The notes under the pieces: generated by a model | The model's input: only the letters and a program-made list of their open reading frames with translations | Databases searched by the model: none | What the model was told of the DNA's origin: nothing | Made by a program: the position numbers and the translations under genes | Assembly: GCF_026210795.1 (NCBI RefSeq) | Contig: NC_089457.1 | Span: forward strand, 2,666,001-2,730,000 | Source: Rhizophagus irregularis | Taxonomy: Eukaryota; Glomeromycota; Glomeromycetes; Glomerales; Glomeraceae | Reading direction: 5' to 3' | DNA: 64,000 nt | In this document: positions 10,061 to 23,200 of the stretch, in pieces | Layout: each line of letters opens with the position of its first letter | Numbering within the stretch: the first letter of the stretch is position 1

Positions 10061-13000
10061 CTAAATCCTAAATCCAATTGCTTGGATCATACTTTCAATA
10101 CTTGATTGCCAGCTTAAACTTACCTTATCAGTTAAAATTGCATTAATAAATGATAAATTTTCCTATTTATAAAAAATAAATTAGTTAAAAATAAAATAAA
10201 TAATATAAAATTTTCAAATAAATTTATTAAACTCACATTATCTTTACAAAATTCTATATTATTTTCAGATTTAATACACGAGAAAAGATTTTCTTTTCCA
10301 TCCTTTATTCTTTCATTTAAATCACTCAATTGCTTTTTCGTTGATTCAAGATTTTCTTTTACAGATGTCGACAAAACTTGTAACATTTGGGCCTAAATTA
10401 AGTTAATATAAAACATTAACAGCTTACAATGATTATTTTTCAAATAAAAATTTAATTACTAACCAATTCCTTATTTCCAGACTTCTTATTTTTAACATTT
10501 ATCGTTTCATTTACAATTTTATTTACAACAATAATATAATTACAAGTCTATTTAAATTATGAATAAAAATATTTAATACAATTATCGAGTCAAAAAAAAA
10601 GCATAAACAATGATTTTAATTATTACCTCTATGAAAGTCGAAAATCGATGCATATGCTTCCAGGATAATTCCTGTAATTTAACTTCAGAAAATTCCTTCG
10701 TAGATTTATCTGAAAATTATAAACATATATATATAAATGAAAATTAGAAATCAAATAAAATGTGTGAATCAATACAAATAAATATGAATCGTAAAAAACC
10801 TTTTAATTCAGAAATTATTTCATCGATAATTTTTGATAGTTTTTCAACAGACTCTTTCTGACCCCCTTGAACTTCTTTAAATGCAATGTATAATCTACCT
10901 AAGCTTACTACTGTCTTTCCTATATATCTTTCCTCTAAGGTAATCTTAATATAACAATAAAAATATAAGCTTATAAAACAATTTAAACAAAAAAAAAGAT
11001 AAATAAAAAAAATAAAAGTACAAACCCCTAATCCTTCCTTATTCTCTAACTTAACCGATTTCTCTAATTCTTCAATCAATGGTATTAAACTATCGACATT
11101 ATTATTAGTATGCATAAGCTTGAAAATTTGTGGAATGATAGAGAATATTTTCAACCAAGTATTCTAAAATGAAATGAATATAAAGAATCAATTACTTTAA
11201 GATGAATAAAAAAATCGGGTAAACATAATGATAAATACAATGAATATCTACATCAAGTTTCGGGGACACCCTTGTATCTTCTTCGATAGTTTTATTTTTT
11301 GAAGAATTATAATTATTCATTACTACAAAATCCCTATTATCATATAGAGATTTACAAAAAGAATCTGAAAGAACAAATAAATTAACTTAAGTTAAACGAA
11401 TTAATTTATAAATTAAATTATATTATTTACCATCATAATTGAGATCAGAAATATCTATTTCTCTCTCAAGATACTCAATTGCACCCTTGAAATCTTTTGA
11501 TACGCTCAGAAACTCAAGACGTATTATTTCTCTATCTATAAGGACTTTTTGTTGAGAATTATCCAATTCTTTTCGAAACTGAATAAATTCTTGTATCTAT
11601 ATAAAATAATAAAAATCAGTTTAAAAATAATAATGTAAAATTATAATTTATGATAGTAAATGTTGTTACCTTACTAAAGGTAGCATATTTATACGCTTGA
11701 ACTATCATTTCTGGTGTCTAAAATATCGATATCAAGTTAATATGGAATATTTGAACATACTTTTTATATATGTAAACAAACATTTCACCTCTACATCGTT
11801 GCTGCGATAAATAGGAAGAGTATCATAACATGCTTGAGTCACGTCTTCATAAATTGCAAAAGATGATGACCGCGCACAAATGTAATGGCTATGAAAAAAA
11901 TGGAAAATACATCAACAACAACACATCACTGATTAACTTTTCTCGTAAACATTTGAAATACCTCATAGTGTCTAGTTGTACATGCTTTATATCCATAGAC
12001 TTATACAATTCAAGAGGTTCCAAAATAATTCCTGTTTGAGATGAAATTAAATAGACAAATAAATTGAACATTGCGATTCCTAAAATAGTGGTTACATACC
12101 AAGAGCTTGATATAATCGAATTAGTAGTAGTTTAAATTGAAAATTATATTTGCTTTTATGCAAAGCCTTGTCCAATAGGAAAATTGCATAAAACAGAAAA
12201 GAATTTTGATCTAGATTATAATAATAATAAAAATCATGAAAGTTGTTATTAACAATATATAATTTCTCTTTCTTATATATATTGTATATAATAAATCAAC
12301 CTTTTCTATTATGTAGATCGATAAGAATATGAGATGCCAGGATGACAAATTCATCGCCATATTGATTTTCAGTATCCAGCAATTTCGAACCTGTTATTAA
12401 TATATTAAATACCATTTACAATATATACAATATATCGAGTAAATATCAAGACAATTTTTAATATTTTTCGTACCGTACTGAAGAGCATCATTGTATGATT
12501 GCCATAACTTATCAACATATGCCATCGCATCACTTTCGTTAATGTCTGACAATAGTCCAAGATATCTTTCTAACTTATAGGCATTAACATTTTTTTGAAC
12601 ATTTCGAATCTTTGACTAAATTGAACAAGAATATTTTTAGTTAATTTATATGAAACAAATATGAAAGAACCAAAAGAACATTTTATTTACCTTTTCATCC
12701 TCACAATTATTATCAATTGAAGCCTTAAATTCCTCGATGAACTTCTTCGAGGTTTCCAATGAAAAATCTTTCAAATAAGGTTTCAAATCTTCAAAACAAC
12801 TCGACTTATCTCCAAACCTCCGAGCATATTCAATCGTCAATGTTTCCATTTCTTTTGCCGGCTTACTTTCTTTTTTTCCCGAAATAACACGCTTTTCTAA
12901 TTCTAACTCTGCAAGGAATGGCCCTCGTTTGACATCGTTTGATTCTGATTCCTTTTTTTGTAAAGAATACAAAAATTCACGAGCAGCATCCAAATTCAGC

Positions 13001-14574
13001 TTCTTATTCAAACTATGACATAAAAATAATTCAAATAAATTTAAAAGAATTATATCCAATATAGTTATATAAATATATAATTTGCCAGCTCACCTTTCTC
13101 CATTTTCATCCTTTTCATCCTTTTCATCTTTTTCACCTTTTTCATCCTTTTTATCTTTTTCATCTTTTTCATCCTTTTCACCTTTTTCATCTTTTTCATC
13201 CTTTTCATTAGAATCAATTATATGAAAAAGAGAATCTATATAAATTAAATATGCTTTCCAATCATCTACACTATTTAAAATAATTTATGGTTTATTTTAA
13301 TAATGAAGTTGTGAAGTTCTTTTATAATATTCGATATATATTTATCAACATACTTCACTTCTAAGGATGATTTGCTTGCATCAATTGCTTTTGTCCAATT
13401 ATCAGTCTTCAGAAGCAAATCGTTTCGAATATGAATCATCTCGGTGTCATTTTCACATTTTTGAACGAGATCATCTTTCAAACTTTCTAAAACTTCCAGA
13501 GCTTCCTTGGTTTTATTTTGTTTCAATAAAATGATCATATAAAGATGAACCTCTAAAAAAAAAAAAGATAAATATAAGTTGTTAATCAAATAAAAAGAGT
13601 TAAAAAACGAAATTGAATAAATACCTTCAGTGGTTCTCATTCTTCCTTCATTTACTGCTTTGACCATCATACGTTCAGCTAATGATATAAAAATTGTCGA
13701 TTGTGATTCAGGAGCATTTTCTGCCTAGCATACATTTTAAAATTAAATATTTTAAAAGTAATCTTTAAATATAAAATATAAATTTTTTCTTTAAAAATTT
13801 ACCTGTAACACCAAACTCATGATAGACCAAAATAAGTACTTATTAACTTTAAATGATTTGTGTAATTTTAAGCCAGCCTATATTATAAATAAATGGTTAG
13901 TATAATTACGAGTCCCAAACAAAAAAACACGTATATCGAATTACCTGTTGTTGCCCTTTATAATCATGATTTCGAACCAAAGCCATAAACCAATGATTAG
14001 CAAGTTCTTCGTTATTAGGACTTTGACGTACAGCATTTTCATATATTTGAATAACTTCATCGACTATAATCAAAAGAAATAAATAAAATGTAAACAATAA
14101 TAATATGAAAACGTAAAAAGAAACGATAATATATAGATTATTATACGTTTTCCTAATGATCGATAAACCATGGTAAGAGCTTGTAATATAGGTTCGTCTG
14201 ATGGTTTCTTTTCTTTAACTTGTGAACATAATTGCAATGCTTCCTCAGATTTTCCAGTTCTTTCTAGTATCAAACCTTTTAGAGCCTGAATAACAAACAA
14301 CATTTTTAACACACTGAATCAAGAAAAAGATTTGATGGAAATTTTCCTTATATCAATACCTTTAATATAAGAGCTTCAGGCTGTTTTTTTAATAATTTAT
14401 TACATTGTGACAAAGCAGACTTATAATTTGAAATTTCAATTGCCTCTAACAAAAATATAAGTGTATCGTTGATAATTTTCTTATGATAATTGATAAACAA
14501 TAATAATAATAATAATAAATTTTACCATATATCGGACGAATTTTTCGTTCACTAACGTCCACGATAGAGGCCAT
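10061..14574 (-). CDS. NAA25: N-alpha-acetyltransferase 25, NatB auxiliary subunit
   Basis: I assembled 23 exons from ATG at 14574 to TAG at 10061 (for example 14574-14526, 14445-14360, 14285-14147, 14063-13945 ... 12210-12100, 12031-11962, 11888-11789 ... 10392-10237, 10162-10061). All phases close and give 781 aa, near the yeast Mdm20 length. The N-terminus (RKIRPIY, ISNYKSALSQCNKLLKK, LKALKGLILERTGKSEEALQ) is the TPR start of NAA25. The middle has SKYNFQFKLLLIRLYQALG and LYKSMDIKHVQLDT, also typical of the family. NAA25 anchors the NAA20 catalytic subunit to ribosomes, and NatB acetylates Met-Asp/Glu/Asn/Gln N-termini. Exon 8 has expanded a Lys-Asp-Glu repeat. The last exon reads through an internal GTAAGT, so an alternative C-terminus is possible. 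Confidence 0.85.
13098..13210 (-). repeat. Coding minisatellite, 9-bp unit (Asp/Gly-Glu-Lys repeat) in NAA25
   Basis: About twelve imperfect copies of a 9-bp unit (GATGAAAAG/A, with GGTGAAAAA variants, on the coding strand) lie in exon 8 of NAA25. They encode an alternating acidic/basic linker of roughly 37 residues between SLFHIIDSNE and the splice donor. Unit length keeps the reading frame, so copy number could vary without breaking the gene. Confidence 0.9.
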
Positions 14575-15077
14575 TTGGATTAAAATTAAAAAATTTTTAA
14601 TTCATTGGTTGGATTAAAATTTTTTTTATTTTTTTTTTGATGGTAGATGTTGATGTTTTGATGTCGTGCTACTATTTGTGTTTCGTCACGTGTAAAAAGA
14701 ATCGTGTTTTAGAAAAAGATCATTGAAAATGAGATACAAATGAATACAAATGAGAATACAAATTCGATTTTTTTTTTTTGTTACAAATTTAAAAACTTTT
14801 TTAAAAACTTTTTTTTATTTTTAATTTAATTTCTAAATGGGTTGACATTGTATTAAAACTATCGATAAAAAAAAAAAAAAAATTATTATTTTATTTTATT
14901 TTTTTTTTTTGAAGTTTTTTATTACCATCCATAAATTTTCAGAAAAAAAAGGTATGTTTTTTTTGAAAGTTTCTAAAAATAAAATAAAATAAAAAAAAAA
15001 AATTTACACAAAATATAGGAACCTAATTAAATAATTAATTAAGAATTAATTAATTACCCCCAATGAAATCTTTTTTT
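14575..15077. other. Intergenic spacer with CACGTG box upstream of NAA25
   Basis: This is about 500 bp between the start of NAA25 and the end of the next minus-strand gene. A palindromic CACGTG (E-box type) lies near 14690, some 115 bp upstream of the NAA25 ATG. The rest is A/T homopolymer. Use as a promoter element is inferred from position only. Confidence 0.4.
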
Positions 15078-16039
15078 TCAAGTTCCTCTATGAGCCAACC
15101 AAGTAGGCTCAGTAATTCCGGTACCCCAAACAGGTTTAATTCTATGCTTGATTTTTCCTCCAGCAGATGAACCTCCAATAGGATTACTTTGTTGATGTTC
15201 ATTAATAACTTCTAAACTAAAAATCAATTTACTTAATAAAAATCTTATTCTTCCTTGTTTATCAACTTCGGCAGTTTTATCCTTAAATTTCATATAAATC
15301 TCACTACCATAAACTTTTTGACCATCAATTTCAAATGCACTAACACTTTTAATTCCATTAAAAATATCATTTTTTTGATCATAATCTTCACCAATAACAT
15401 TTATAATAATATCTCTTATAATTCTACTATGTTCTAAATTTACTGGTTGAAATTTCCATTCAATAGAATTAAGTGGAGATACATCACATATAACACCACC
15501 CATATGAAATAATACAACAGGCATTCCTTCACTTTTATAAATTACATATTGTTTATCACCAAATCTCTTTAATTGTAAGAGAAGTGGGTCAATATCAGTT
15601 AATCTTTTCTCAATTTTAAAATGACTATTAAAAATATCTCCAATCCTTGTATCCAATGTAATCATAGATTCTGAAAGTTTTGATAATTGAAAAAATTTTG
15701 CATCTCTTAATAAATTTTGACGAAATACATTTTCTGACATTCCAACTGGTAAATTTATGGATGAAATTGGAAATATTTCATAACCACGTAAGTATCTAGA
15801 AATTACTTCAAATATTACAGGATCTCGATCAAAAAATATTTCTTTTTCTCCATAAACTTCTCCTCCCCAAAGCATTTCTGTAAATAAGTTTGGTGCATCT
15901 GTTTGTAAACTAAAATATTAAAGAGAAGTGAATCAAGATAATACTAATAATCTTTTAAAGAAAAACTATTATTAAGTTACCTTGTTTCAGAAAATTCAAA
16001 GACTTTACCTCCAACTCTTACCAGATATGAATCTGTCAT
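15078..16039 (-). CDS. BTB (potassium-channel tetramerisation type) domain protein
   Basis: Exons 16039-15981 and 15909-15078 (phase 2) give 296 aa. The N-terminal ~105 residues form a T1/K-tetra BTB domain: a YLVRVGGKVFEFS strand, a hairpin with LFTEMLWGGE, FFDRDPVIFEVISRYLRGYEIFP and LRDAKFFQLSKL. This type usually forms tetramers or pentamers and, in KCTD proteins, binds cullin-3. The rest (LKRFGDKQYVIYKSEGMPVVLFHMGG ... EVDKQGRIRFLLSKLIFSLEV) resembles the C-terminal part often attached to such domains in fungal genes, but I cannot name it. No membrane segment is present, so it is a cytoplasmic adaptor and not a channel. The ATG starts directly at the first BTB strand. Confidence 0.8.
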
Positions 16040-18228
16040 GACTAAAAATAAATATCAAATTAATAATAAACTGAAAAAGTAAAGTAAATAAACCAATTTA
16101 AGGTAGCGGTTAAAATAATTGTTGATCATATGATATTTTTTTAAATAATATTATGGGATCTGCATTGTTTAACATAGTACAGGTAGGGCTTGTATGCGGC
16201 CAGAATTAAAGCCTTTCACGTGATTTTTACTAGAAGATTACTGACTGCGAAAAAAGCCAAGAACAAGACTGAGCTTCAGATAATCTTTTAAGGTTTCGTT
16301 ACAATGATGGACGACCTGATAAAACGGGTATCACGGAAGACCAATCTCCAGGTTAGAATGGCCTTTAACCCTTGCCACATCTCATCAGAGCCGGAAAAAA
16401 ACGATTTAAAAGAGGAGATAAAAAAAAGGTGAGAATGAATTTAACCAATAATGATGATAAAAGGTTAATGATAGAGAACAAAATGATAAAATTAAGAAAA
16501 GCAATAAGAAAAAGTACAAGATATAAAGAAATTTTATTTATTCATTAGTAAAGAAATACAATTATGAAATTATTATCGAAATTTGTTGAAAGCCACTATT
16601 GTGGCTTAATTTGAATTATTTCATATCTGTAATATAAGAAATACTATCTAGTTGATTTCTTTCTTCATTCATTATTTGCATTTCTTGCTAATTTTCTAAT
16701 TTCATATTTATTCATTAACACGACAAACTTTGCTCTAAATTTCCAGTAAAGCCGTTATAACCACTATGTTAACAATTATTAGTACTAAAAAAAAAAATAG
16801 ACATATAGATAATTATTTTTTACCTATTATGATGAACAAGAAATAATAAATTATAAAATTCACTATTTTTAAAATACGTTCTTGGTGCGTTTCAATATTA
16901 TTATAGATATGTTGTATATTGTTTCGTATGAATGAAGGTTTGTGAGTAAGGTTGACGCCTTAACTGTTTTTTTAAATAGTTGCGAAATTACGGCTATATA
17001 AAAAACTTAGAGTTGCGTTGCGGCCACATCTCAATTTGTGAGGAAGTTTCTTTGCTTTAAGATTTTAATTTTTAATTGTCCAAAGCGTAGCATGGAGGAT
17101 ATTCGATATCGATATAAAAATCTTTAAAGTTATCGTTATATCAAATTATACCAATTAGAAAAAATATTTCATAACTTTAGCTGCACAAAATTTTTACAAT
17201 TCAATTACTTCTTTCCTATAATTAATTAATGATTAAATCTAATCTATTTTTATTGACCAACAAGAATTTCACCAATTTTATTTAGGTCCAAAAATCGAAT
17301 GTCTTAAATTACTTAAATTATCAAATAATGAAAGTGTAACGAGACTTCGATCAAAATAAATAAAAAATCTCCTGGTGTTACGGGAAACAAAGGATAAATT
17401 TTTAAATTTGATGCACTTTTTTTAGAAGGACATTTAAGACTTTTAAAAAAAAAACGAAATTTAGTACAAATATAAATATAAAAATAAATTTAGGTAAGGG
17501 GGATATTTTAATTCCTCACATGATCATTCCCCCCTTCTTCCATTTACTTAAAATGGAAGTAAAAATTTTAATTAAAGAACAATCATAGATAAATATAATA
17601 TAGATAAATTACGTAATCATGATCAAATTTCATTATTCAATGAAAAATCAAATGCATTGTTATTCTATTTTAGCCATTTTTAATATGATAATTTTTCTTT
17701 AAATAGTTTAAAACAGTAAAATTTCGCATTAAATGTATTAAATTTGGTTAATCCTGGTTTTGATCAGATTGAGATTTTTTTAAATGCTTGTTTTCTATAT
17801 TAATCATTTTCTACTACATTCGACCGTCGTAATATTAGTAGTAAAGTTTATGCAAGTTTATATTGTACTATTTTGAATTTATAGTAAATAATAATTTCGC
17901 ACATTAACATACACTACATAAGTTTGTAGAAAACATATTGTTTGAATGAAAAATTTGCATGAAATCCCCTTCTTGGCGCGTCGTCTATTTCCGCGTGTAA
18001 TCATCCAATTACAATATAATCTCTAATTATAGTTCCGAGGTTGAGGTGACGCAAATTAAAAATAACGAACTCTTTCGCAAGTATTTAAACAGATGAAATT
18101 TCCCTTCGTTAAAAACTCAAGATTTTCATTAAAATCTTAAAATCTACGATATAATATAAAAAATATCAATAATAATCAATTAATTTCTTTAAGCTTTAAT
18201 CTTTAATTCTTTATTAATATTTGACATC
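16040..18228. other. Intergenic region with a dispersed repeat
   Basis: This is 2.2 kb without a recognisable gene. The block around 16165-16320 (CTTGTATGCGG-CAGAATTAA, CACGTGATTTTTACTAGAA, then GTTTCGTTACAATGATGG) recurs in diverged form at about 25230-25640, so it is a dispersed repeat or transposon remnant. The 200 bp before 18229 should contain the promoter of the Kre9-like gene. A weak TATTTAAA box lies near 18080. Confidence 0.5.
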
Positions 18229-18603
18229 ATGAACAGCAAAATCTTTACCATCTTTACAATTCTTTTTGTCTTGCTCGCGACATTTGTAACCTCTATTCCA
18301 ATTGAGAAGCGTGCTAAAAAAGTTATTCATGTAACTTCTCCAGGAAAAGGTCCATGGGCATTAAAATCAGATCAAGTTGTTAGTTGGTGGTGCAACGAAT
18401 GTAAATCAGATGGTAATTATTATCATATTTTATCTTACTTGAAAGCCATTTATAAATGATCTTTAATTAATAAATTTTCATTCTTTTTCTCGTACATAGA
18501 GGATGTTATCGTTCGAATTATCCAGAAAAAATCATCTTCTTCTAATGTTGAAGTTTACAAAAAGGATGTAAGTTATCTCTTCTCTAGATATGAAATTATT
18601 TGA

Positions 18604-18637
<34 letters not shown>

Positions 18638-18828
18638 AAATTTATATATAATCAATTAATTTTCTTTGATTATTATTTCATTAGGGAAAAAATGCTTTTG
18701 ATGGACATCTTCAATTTACAATTGGAAAAGATTGGGATGTTAAGAAGAAATATTTTGCCGAAGTTACACTCAAAAGTGATTCTAAAGTTGTTGGTAAAGG
18801 TGTTGAATTTGGAATTTTTAAACCTTAA
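18229..18828 (+). CDS. Small secreted Kre9/Knh1-like protein
   Basis: Exons 18229-18412, 18500-18567 and 18685-18828 (phases 1 and 0) give 131 aa. Residues 1-21 form a clear signal peptide (basic start, then a leucine/phenylalanine/valine core), followed by IPIEKR, a dibasic site of the kexin type. The remainder, about 100 residues, is a single beta-sandwich: IHVTSPGKGPWALKSDQVVSWW, then DVIVRIIQK, GHLQFTIGKDW, YFAEVTLKSDS and GVEFGIFKP. That order matches the Ser-Thr-rich Kre9/Knh1-type N-terminal domain found in cell-wall beta-1,6-glucan proteins. No GPI signal follows, so it is likely released to the wall or apoplast. Family assignment is from motif order only. A broken paralogue lies 1.2 kb downstream. 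Confidence 0.72.
18600..18636. repeat. (AT)n microsatellite in intron 2 of the Kre9-like gene
   Basis: A pure TA dinucleotide run of about 30 bases lies between exons 2 and 3 of the secreted-protein gene. Confidence 0.9.
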
Positions 18829-19985
18829 ATGATTAGATTATTCAAATTTATATTTTTTTTGCAAGAATACTATTAGAATAGAAATTAATTTTGTAATAGT
18901 ATATTTTATGTCCAATTTTAATATTAGATCATATAATAAGTAATAATAATAAAAGATTTTAATATGTTATGAGTATATATTAACTGCTAATTATTTTATT
19001 GAACTAGCTAGTGCAATTGATAAAAGCTATCGTAAATCGTCATATGGATTTAATTATAAACTTTAATATTTTAAAACTATTACTGCTAATATATTATACG
19101 TAAATAACCAATTATACCTTTTCTTCACATTCGATTCCAAACAGCAATACATCACTACAGCAATAGAAATATTTCGTTATCAATCTTTTGAGTAAATTTT
19201 TACGATTTTAATAAATTTTTATGATTTTAACGTTCATTTCAATTTTTTTCTAAAGCTCGTACCTAGAAAGAGGTCGTGCCTAGAAAGGGGAACGCTAATT
19301 AAAAATAATGGTAAAAGAAGTATTGGTCTTACATCAAGATTACTATTTTGCCTAAAAATAAAAGAGATTGTGCTCACGGAATGCTTCTAGTTCTTTAACA
19401 ATATGATGCACTATACCGTGACAGACTAAAATTTAAATATTTTGTATAAAGACTTATTGAATACTGATTAATTACGGAGAAAATCGGATAGTTTTAATCG
19501 AAATATGCACTGGAGGCGGTATTGATCTAGAGACTAAGCTGGATAAATAAAATACTCTCTAACTTATAAATTTTTAGTATGCCAAGATACTAATGGCTCT
19601 AGGACCTAACAGTTACTTCCTGTCTTATAGTTCAAATTAAAATAATGGGTCCATTTATTTTAAAATACATATATGTGTATATATGTGTATATTGTATAAG
19701 TATATTCAAATGTTCTATTGTAAATGGTACAAATTTTGTAAATGTATCTTTGTTTTAAAATTCCGAACGTAAAAAAATGTTTCATATTTTCAATGAATCA
19801 GATTTCTATTGGTTATTTTTTCTATCAAAAAAATTTGTGCAACGACTGCAACGTCATTGATTCAACGTGACAAAAAGAAATCGTCTGAAATTTAAAAATG
19901 ATTCTAATGATTCTTCGCTAATTTACGAACTGAGATGGATCCCTCCGATGTACATATATGCGAGTTAGTATAAATTTCATTATAG
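18829..19985. other. Intergenic between the Kre9-like gene and its decayed copy
   Basis: AT-rich. It contains a short near-tandem pair (TCGTACCTAGAAAG / TCGTGCCTAGAAAG at about 19257-19290) and a TATATGTG tract near 19670-19690. No reading frame here matches exon 1 of the Kre9-like gene, so the copy downstream has lost its first exon. Confidence 0.5.
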
Positions 19986-20232
19986 AAGATGTTATCGTTC
20001 GAATTATTCAAATTAAACCTTGAAGTATTCAAAGAATTTGTAAGCTGTCCTCTCGAGATATGAAGTTATTCGATAAAAAATAAATTTAAAATTTAATTTT
20101 TTGATATGGGACAAAATGTTCATTTAAAATAGGGCAAATTGGAATAATACAAAGCAATATTTTATCGAAGTTAGGCTTAAAAACGATCCCGACTTTTTTG
20201 GTACTAGTGTTGAATTTGGAATTGAAAAATAA
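19986..20232 (+). pseudogene. Decayed tandem copy of the Kre9-like gene (exons 2-3)
   Basis: The stretch from 19980 repeats the exon 2 junction of the active gene (GAAGATGTTATCGTTCGAAT), with stops and indels soon after. An exon 3-like end (about 20158-20232) still reads FIEVRLKNDPDFFGTSVEFG and closes with TAA at the equivalent place. Similarity continues into the 3' flank (ATACTATTAGA words in both). The signal-peptide exon is absent. It arose by duplication of 18.2-18.9 kb and then decayed. Confidence 0.8.
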
Positions 20233-23200
20233 TTAATGAAATTATATTTCCAAATTCAAAGAAATACTATTAGATAGATACATATAATTTTCTATAAGGA
20301 TGTAGACAATAGTATTAGATAATATTTTATTTATTATAAAACTGCTAATTAATCCATGTTAATTATGTATAATATAATTATTGTACAGAAGTAACAGAAT
20401 TATTTTTAATTTTTAATTTTTTAATTTTTTATTAGCGATTAAATTTGTAACGAACAATACAAATATACAAAATTTTATAATAATAGCTGCAGGCACCTGA
20501 TTCTAAACTAACGAACGAATACTAACCAACTAGTTTCTATATAAGTTTTAACCTGGATTTGAGACCTACTATAGTAACATACACTTAAGACGTTCTATCA
20601 ACCTCGCTCTAAAAACCTGACTCCTAGGATAAAATTAATTTTTTATTTCACCTCCTTAATACCCCTGAACTCCGTTCAACTACTAACCCCTATAAGTAAC
20701 AGAATTACTATTCAGTGATAATGTTGATCGGTTAAAACTATTTGGGCCATAATTTTGGTCAGAGTTATAAATGCGGACACGAGTTCCCAAACTCGAAAAT
20801 TAAAACACCGATTTTTTTCTTTTTATTATTTTGATAAAATTAATATACAGCTATTAGAATAAATACGAAATCTTTTAATATTTTTAATATTAACTGGTTA
20901 ATTAAGTCTCTTGGATAACTGGTTGAAAACCAGTTAACAGATTAAAGTTTAAGTATCTTGAAATAATGCACCGGTATTACTCATTTTTAATGATTCTAGA
21001 AAATAACGGATATAACATCTTTAGAATCTTTAGACATAAGATCAAAATATTTGTTATTTGCAGGGGTATTTGTCAGAAAAATCATTGCATATACCGATAT
21101 ACAGTACCGATATAAAGATCTAATTCAATATTAAATAAAAAATGGCTTTAGAGAATAGCTAGATAAAAAAATGCTTCCAAATAAAAATCTTTGGTTAAAC
21201 ATATTAAAGATATTAATTATTTGAAGAATATCGTCATAAAAAATTCCAATATTAAAAATCTCAAAAAGAACCAAGATATGAAAAGAAATGAAAATCATAT
21301 GAGTTTCGTATTGTATGTTTCTTGCATATTAATACATCAAATCATATGCAGATTCATTTTACGCAGTAATTGTCATTGGTAAAATTTGTTTGACAATCAT
21401 CAATCCGGCAATCCGTAATCAATAATAGGTATTGCATTTACATTATCCAGTTGGGTAAATTTATTTTTATTTAATATAAAGGAAGAATAATTGTCTATCG
21501 TATTAAAAAATGTACTAATGCACAAAATTCCGGTATTTCTCAAAACTTTAATCACTAATAAAGTGAACACCGGCGATTCAATTGTACCGTTCTTATTTCG
21601 GTAAATGTACATGGCGTAGTTATTAAATAATATATTTGCTTTCTTTTATTCGTAATTGCGTAATTGTACAGTTCCTACAGTTCCTTGTTCCATCATTTCC
21701 AGTTAATATAATATTTGACAACATACAATTTAATTAATCATAAACGAAATTTGTCTTGAAATCTAAAATTCTAGAATAAAAAAGAACCCGAAAATATTAA
21801 CATTATATTAAAAATTAATTAGTTACATATTTAATAGTAAAAAAAAAAACAAATGTGTAATCAATTTAGAAACATGTACATCTTTTTATAAACCAAATTT
21901 ATTATTATTCCATTTTCTCTATTATTAAATTTAAATTTAAAATGTTCATAAAACGTTTCATTATAAATTATTTTGTGTTTCAAAATTTCGAACGTAAAAA
22001 AAAAAGACGGTTTAAATCGCATAATTGTTTCATGAGCACTCATGAAAATGTTAGAAGATGTTTCCACGTATTTATTTGTTGTTTTTTCTCGTAATGTAAA
22101 GAACCTTCTATTGGATAAAAAATTTTTTTTTACAAAAAAAAAATACTCTTCTTCATATGTTAACACGAGTAATTTTTTTATGCATAAAAATATATTGTAA
22201 AAAAAATCATACGCATAATCATTACAGCAAAAAAAAATTTTACGTTAGATGTATACAATTAATATGCATAAAAAATTCTATCTTTTTGATTTATGCGTTC
22301 TTATACTTGATCTATCGCTATCGAATAGATATCAAAAAAGTAAAAAGATACAAAAATGGATATACTGTATATCTTTCTTTTGTCTCTTTTATAATAAGAT
22401 ACGACGAATTATCTCTAACCCAGTTCCCACTTTAACCTTTCTGTCTTTACTTCTTCTTACTTGGAAGTTGGAACTTGATCCTGTTTCTAAATAAAAGAAT
22501 CATTAGTATACAAATAAGCAATAATTATTATACCATGGTCATCAATAGCGAATTATTTTTCCATTTATTAAGGTAAGCAGTGAAAGATCTAGGGCGAGCA
22601 TTGACACTAATAAGGGGCAGAGAATACTGTCTTCTTGGACACTGTATGTAGCTTGGGTACCATCTTTTTTTCGGAAGCTTTTTTTATGGAATATGGTGGT
22701 GGTTGATTGAGAATTCTCTTCCACGGTATTTTTTTTATTTTTTTTAACTTGTGAACTTTGATTTAATACAAGAAATGGTATGGTCACCTAACAAAAAGAA
22801 TGAGAAAGAGTGATCATACTAACTGATGGATTTTCCCTCCGCCATTTCAACTAAGAATCATGATTTATTTGATAAGTAATAGACTGATGGATAAATACAA
22901 ATTTCGAAAATCTTTAAAAAAAATTTACAAAATAAATTTGATATTATTAAGATAAAAAAATCGATATATTCAGATATTCTACAATATTATTAAAATTTCA
23001 GACTTTCCAAAAAATTCTTAGTCTATTTTATGCATCTAATGAATATAATAAACATTCTTATATTTGATCGTTTCAATTCGTTCGTTTCGAAGATCATTTT
23101 AATTATTATTTGCTTTTTGTTTAACATTCTCTCACACTCGAAAAAGTTTGAAATTTATAAATGATTTCAAATTAATAAATTTCATTATTGTACTTCCTTT

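Noticed and set aside
11830-12071. Open frames on both strands around NAA25 exons 13-14
   Set aside because: They overlap assembled exons in other frames; splicing phases support the NAA25 model.
15255-15437. 60-codon plus-strand frame
   Set aside because: Shadow of the K-tetra BTB gene on the opposite strand.
22157-22494. Overlapping plus-strand frames of 81-92 codons
   Set aside because: AT-biased, hydrophobic by composition, no splice sites or family likeness; chance frames in low-complexity DNA.
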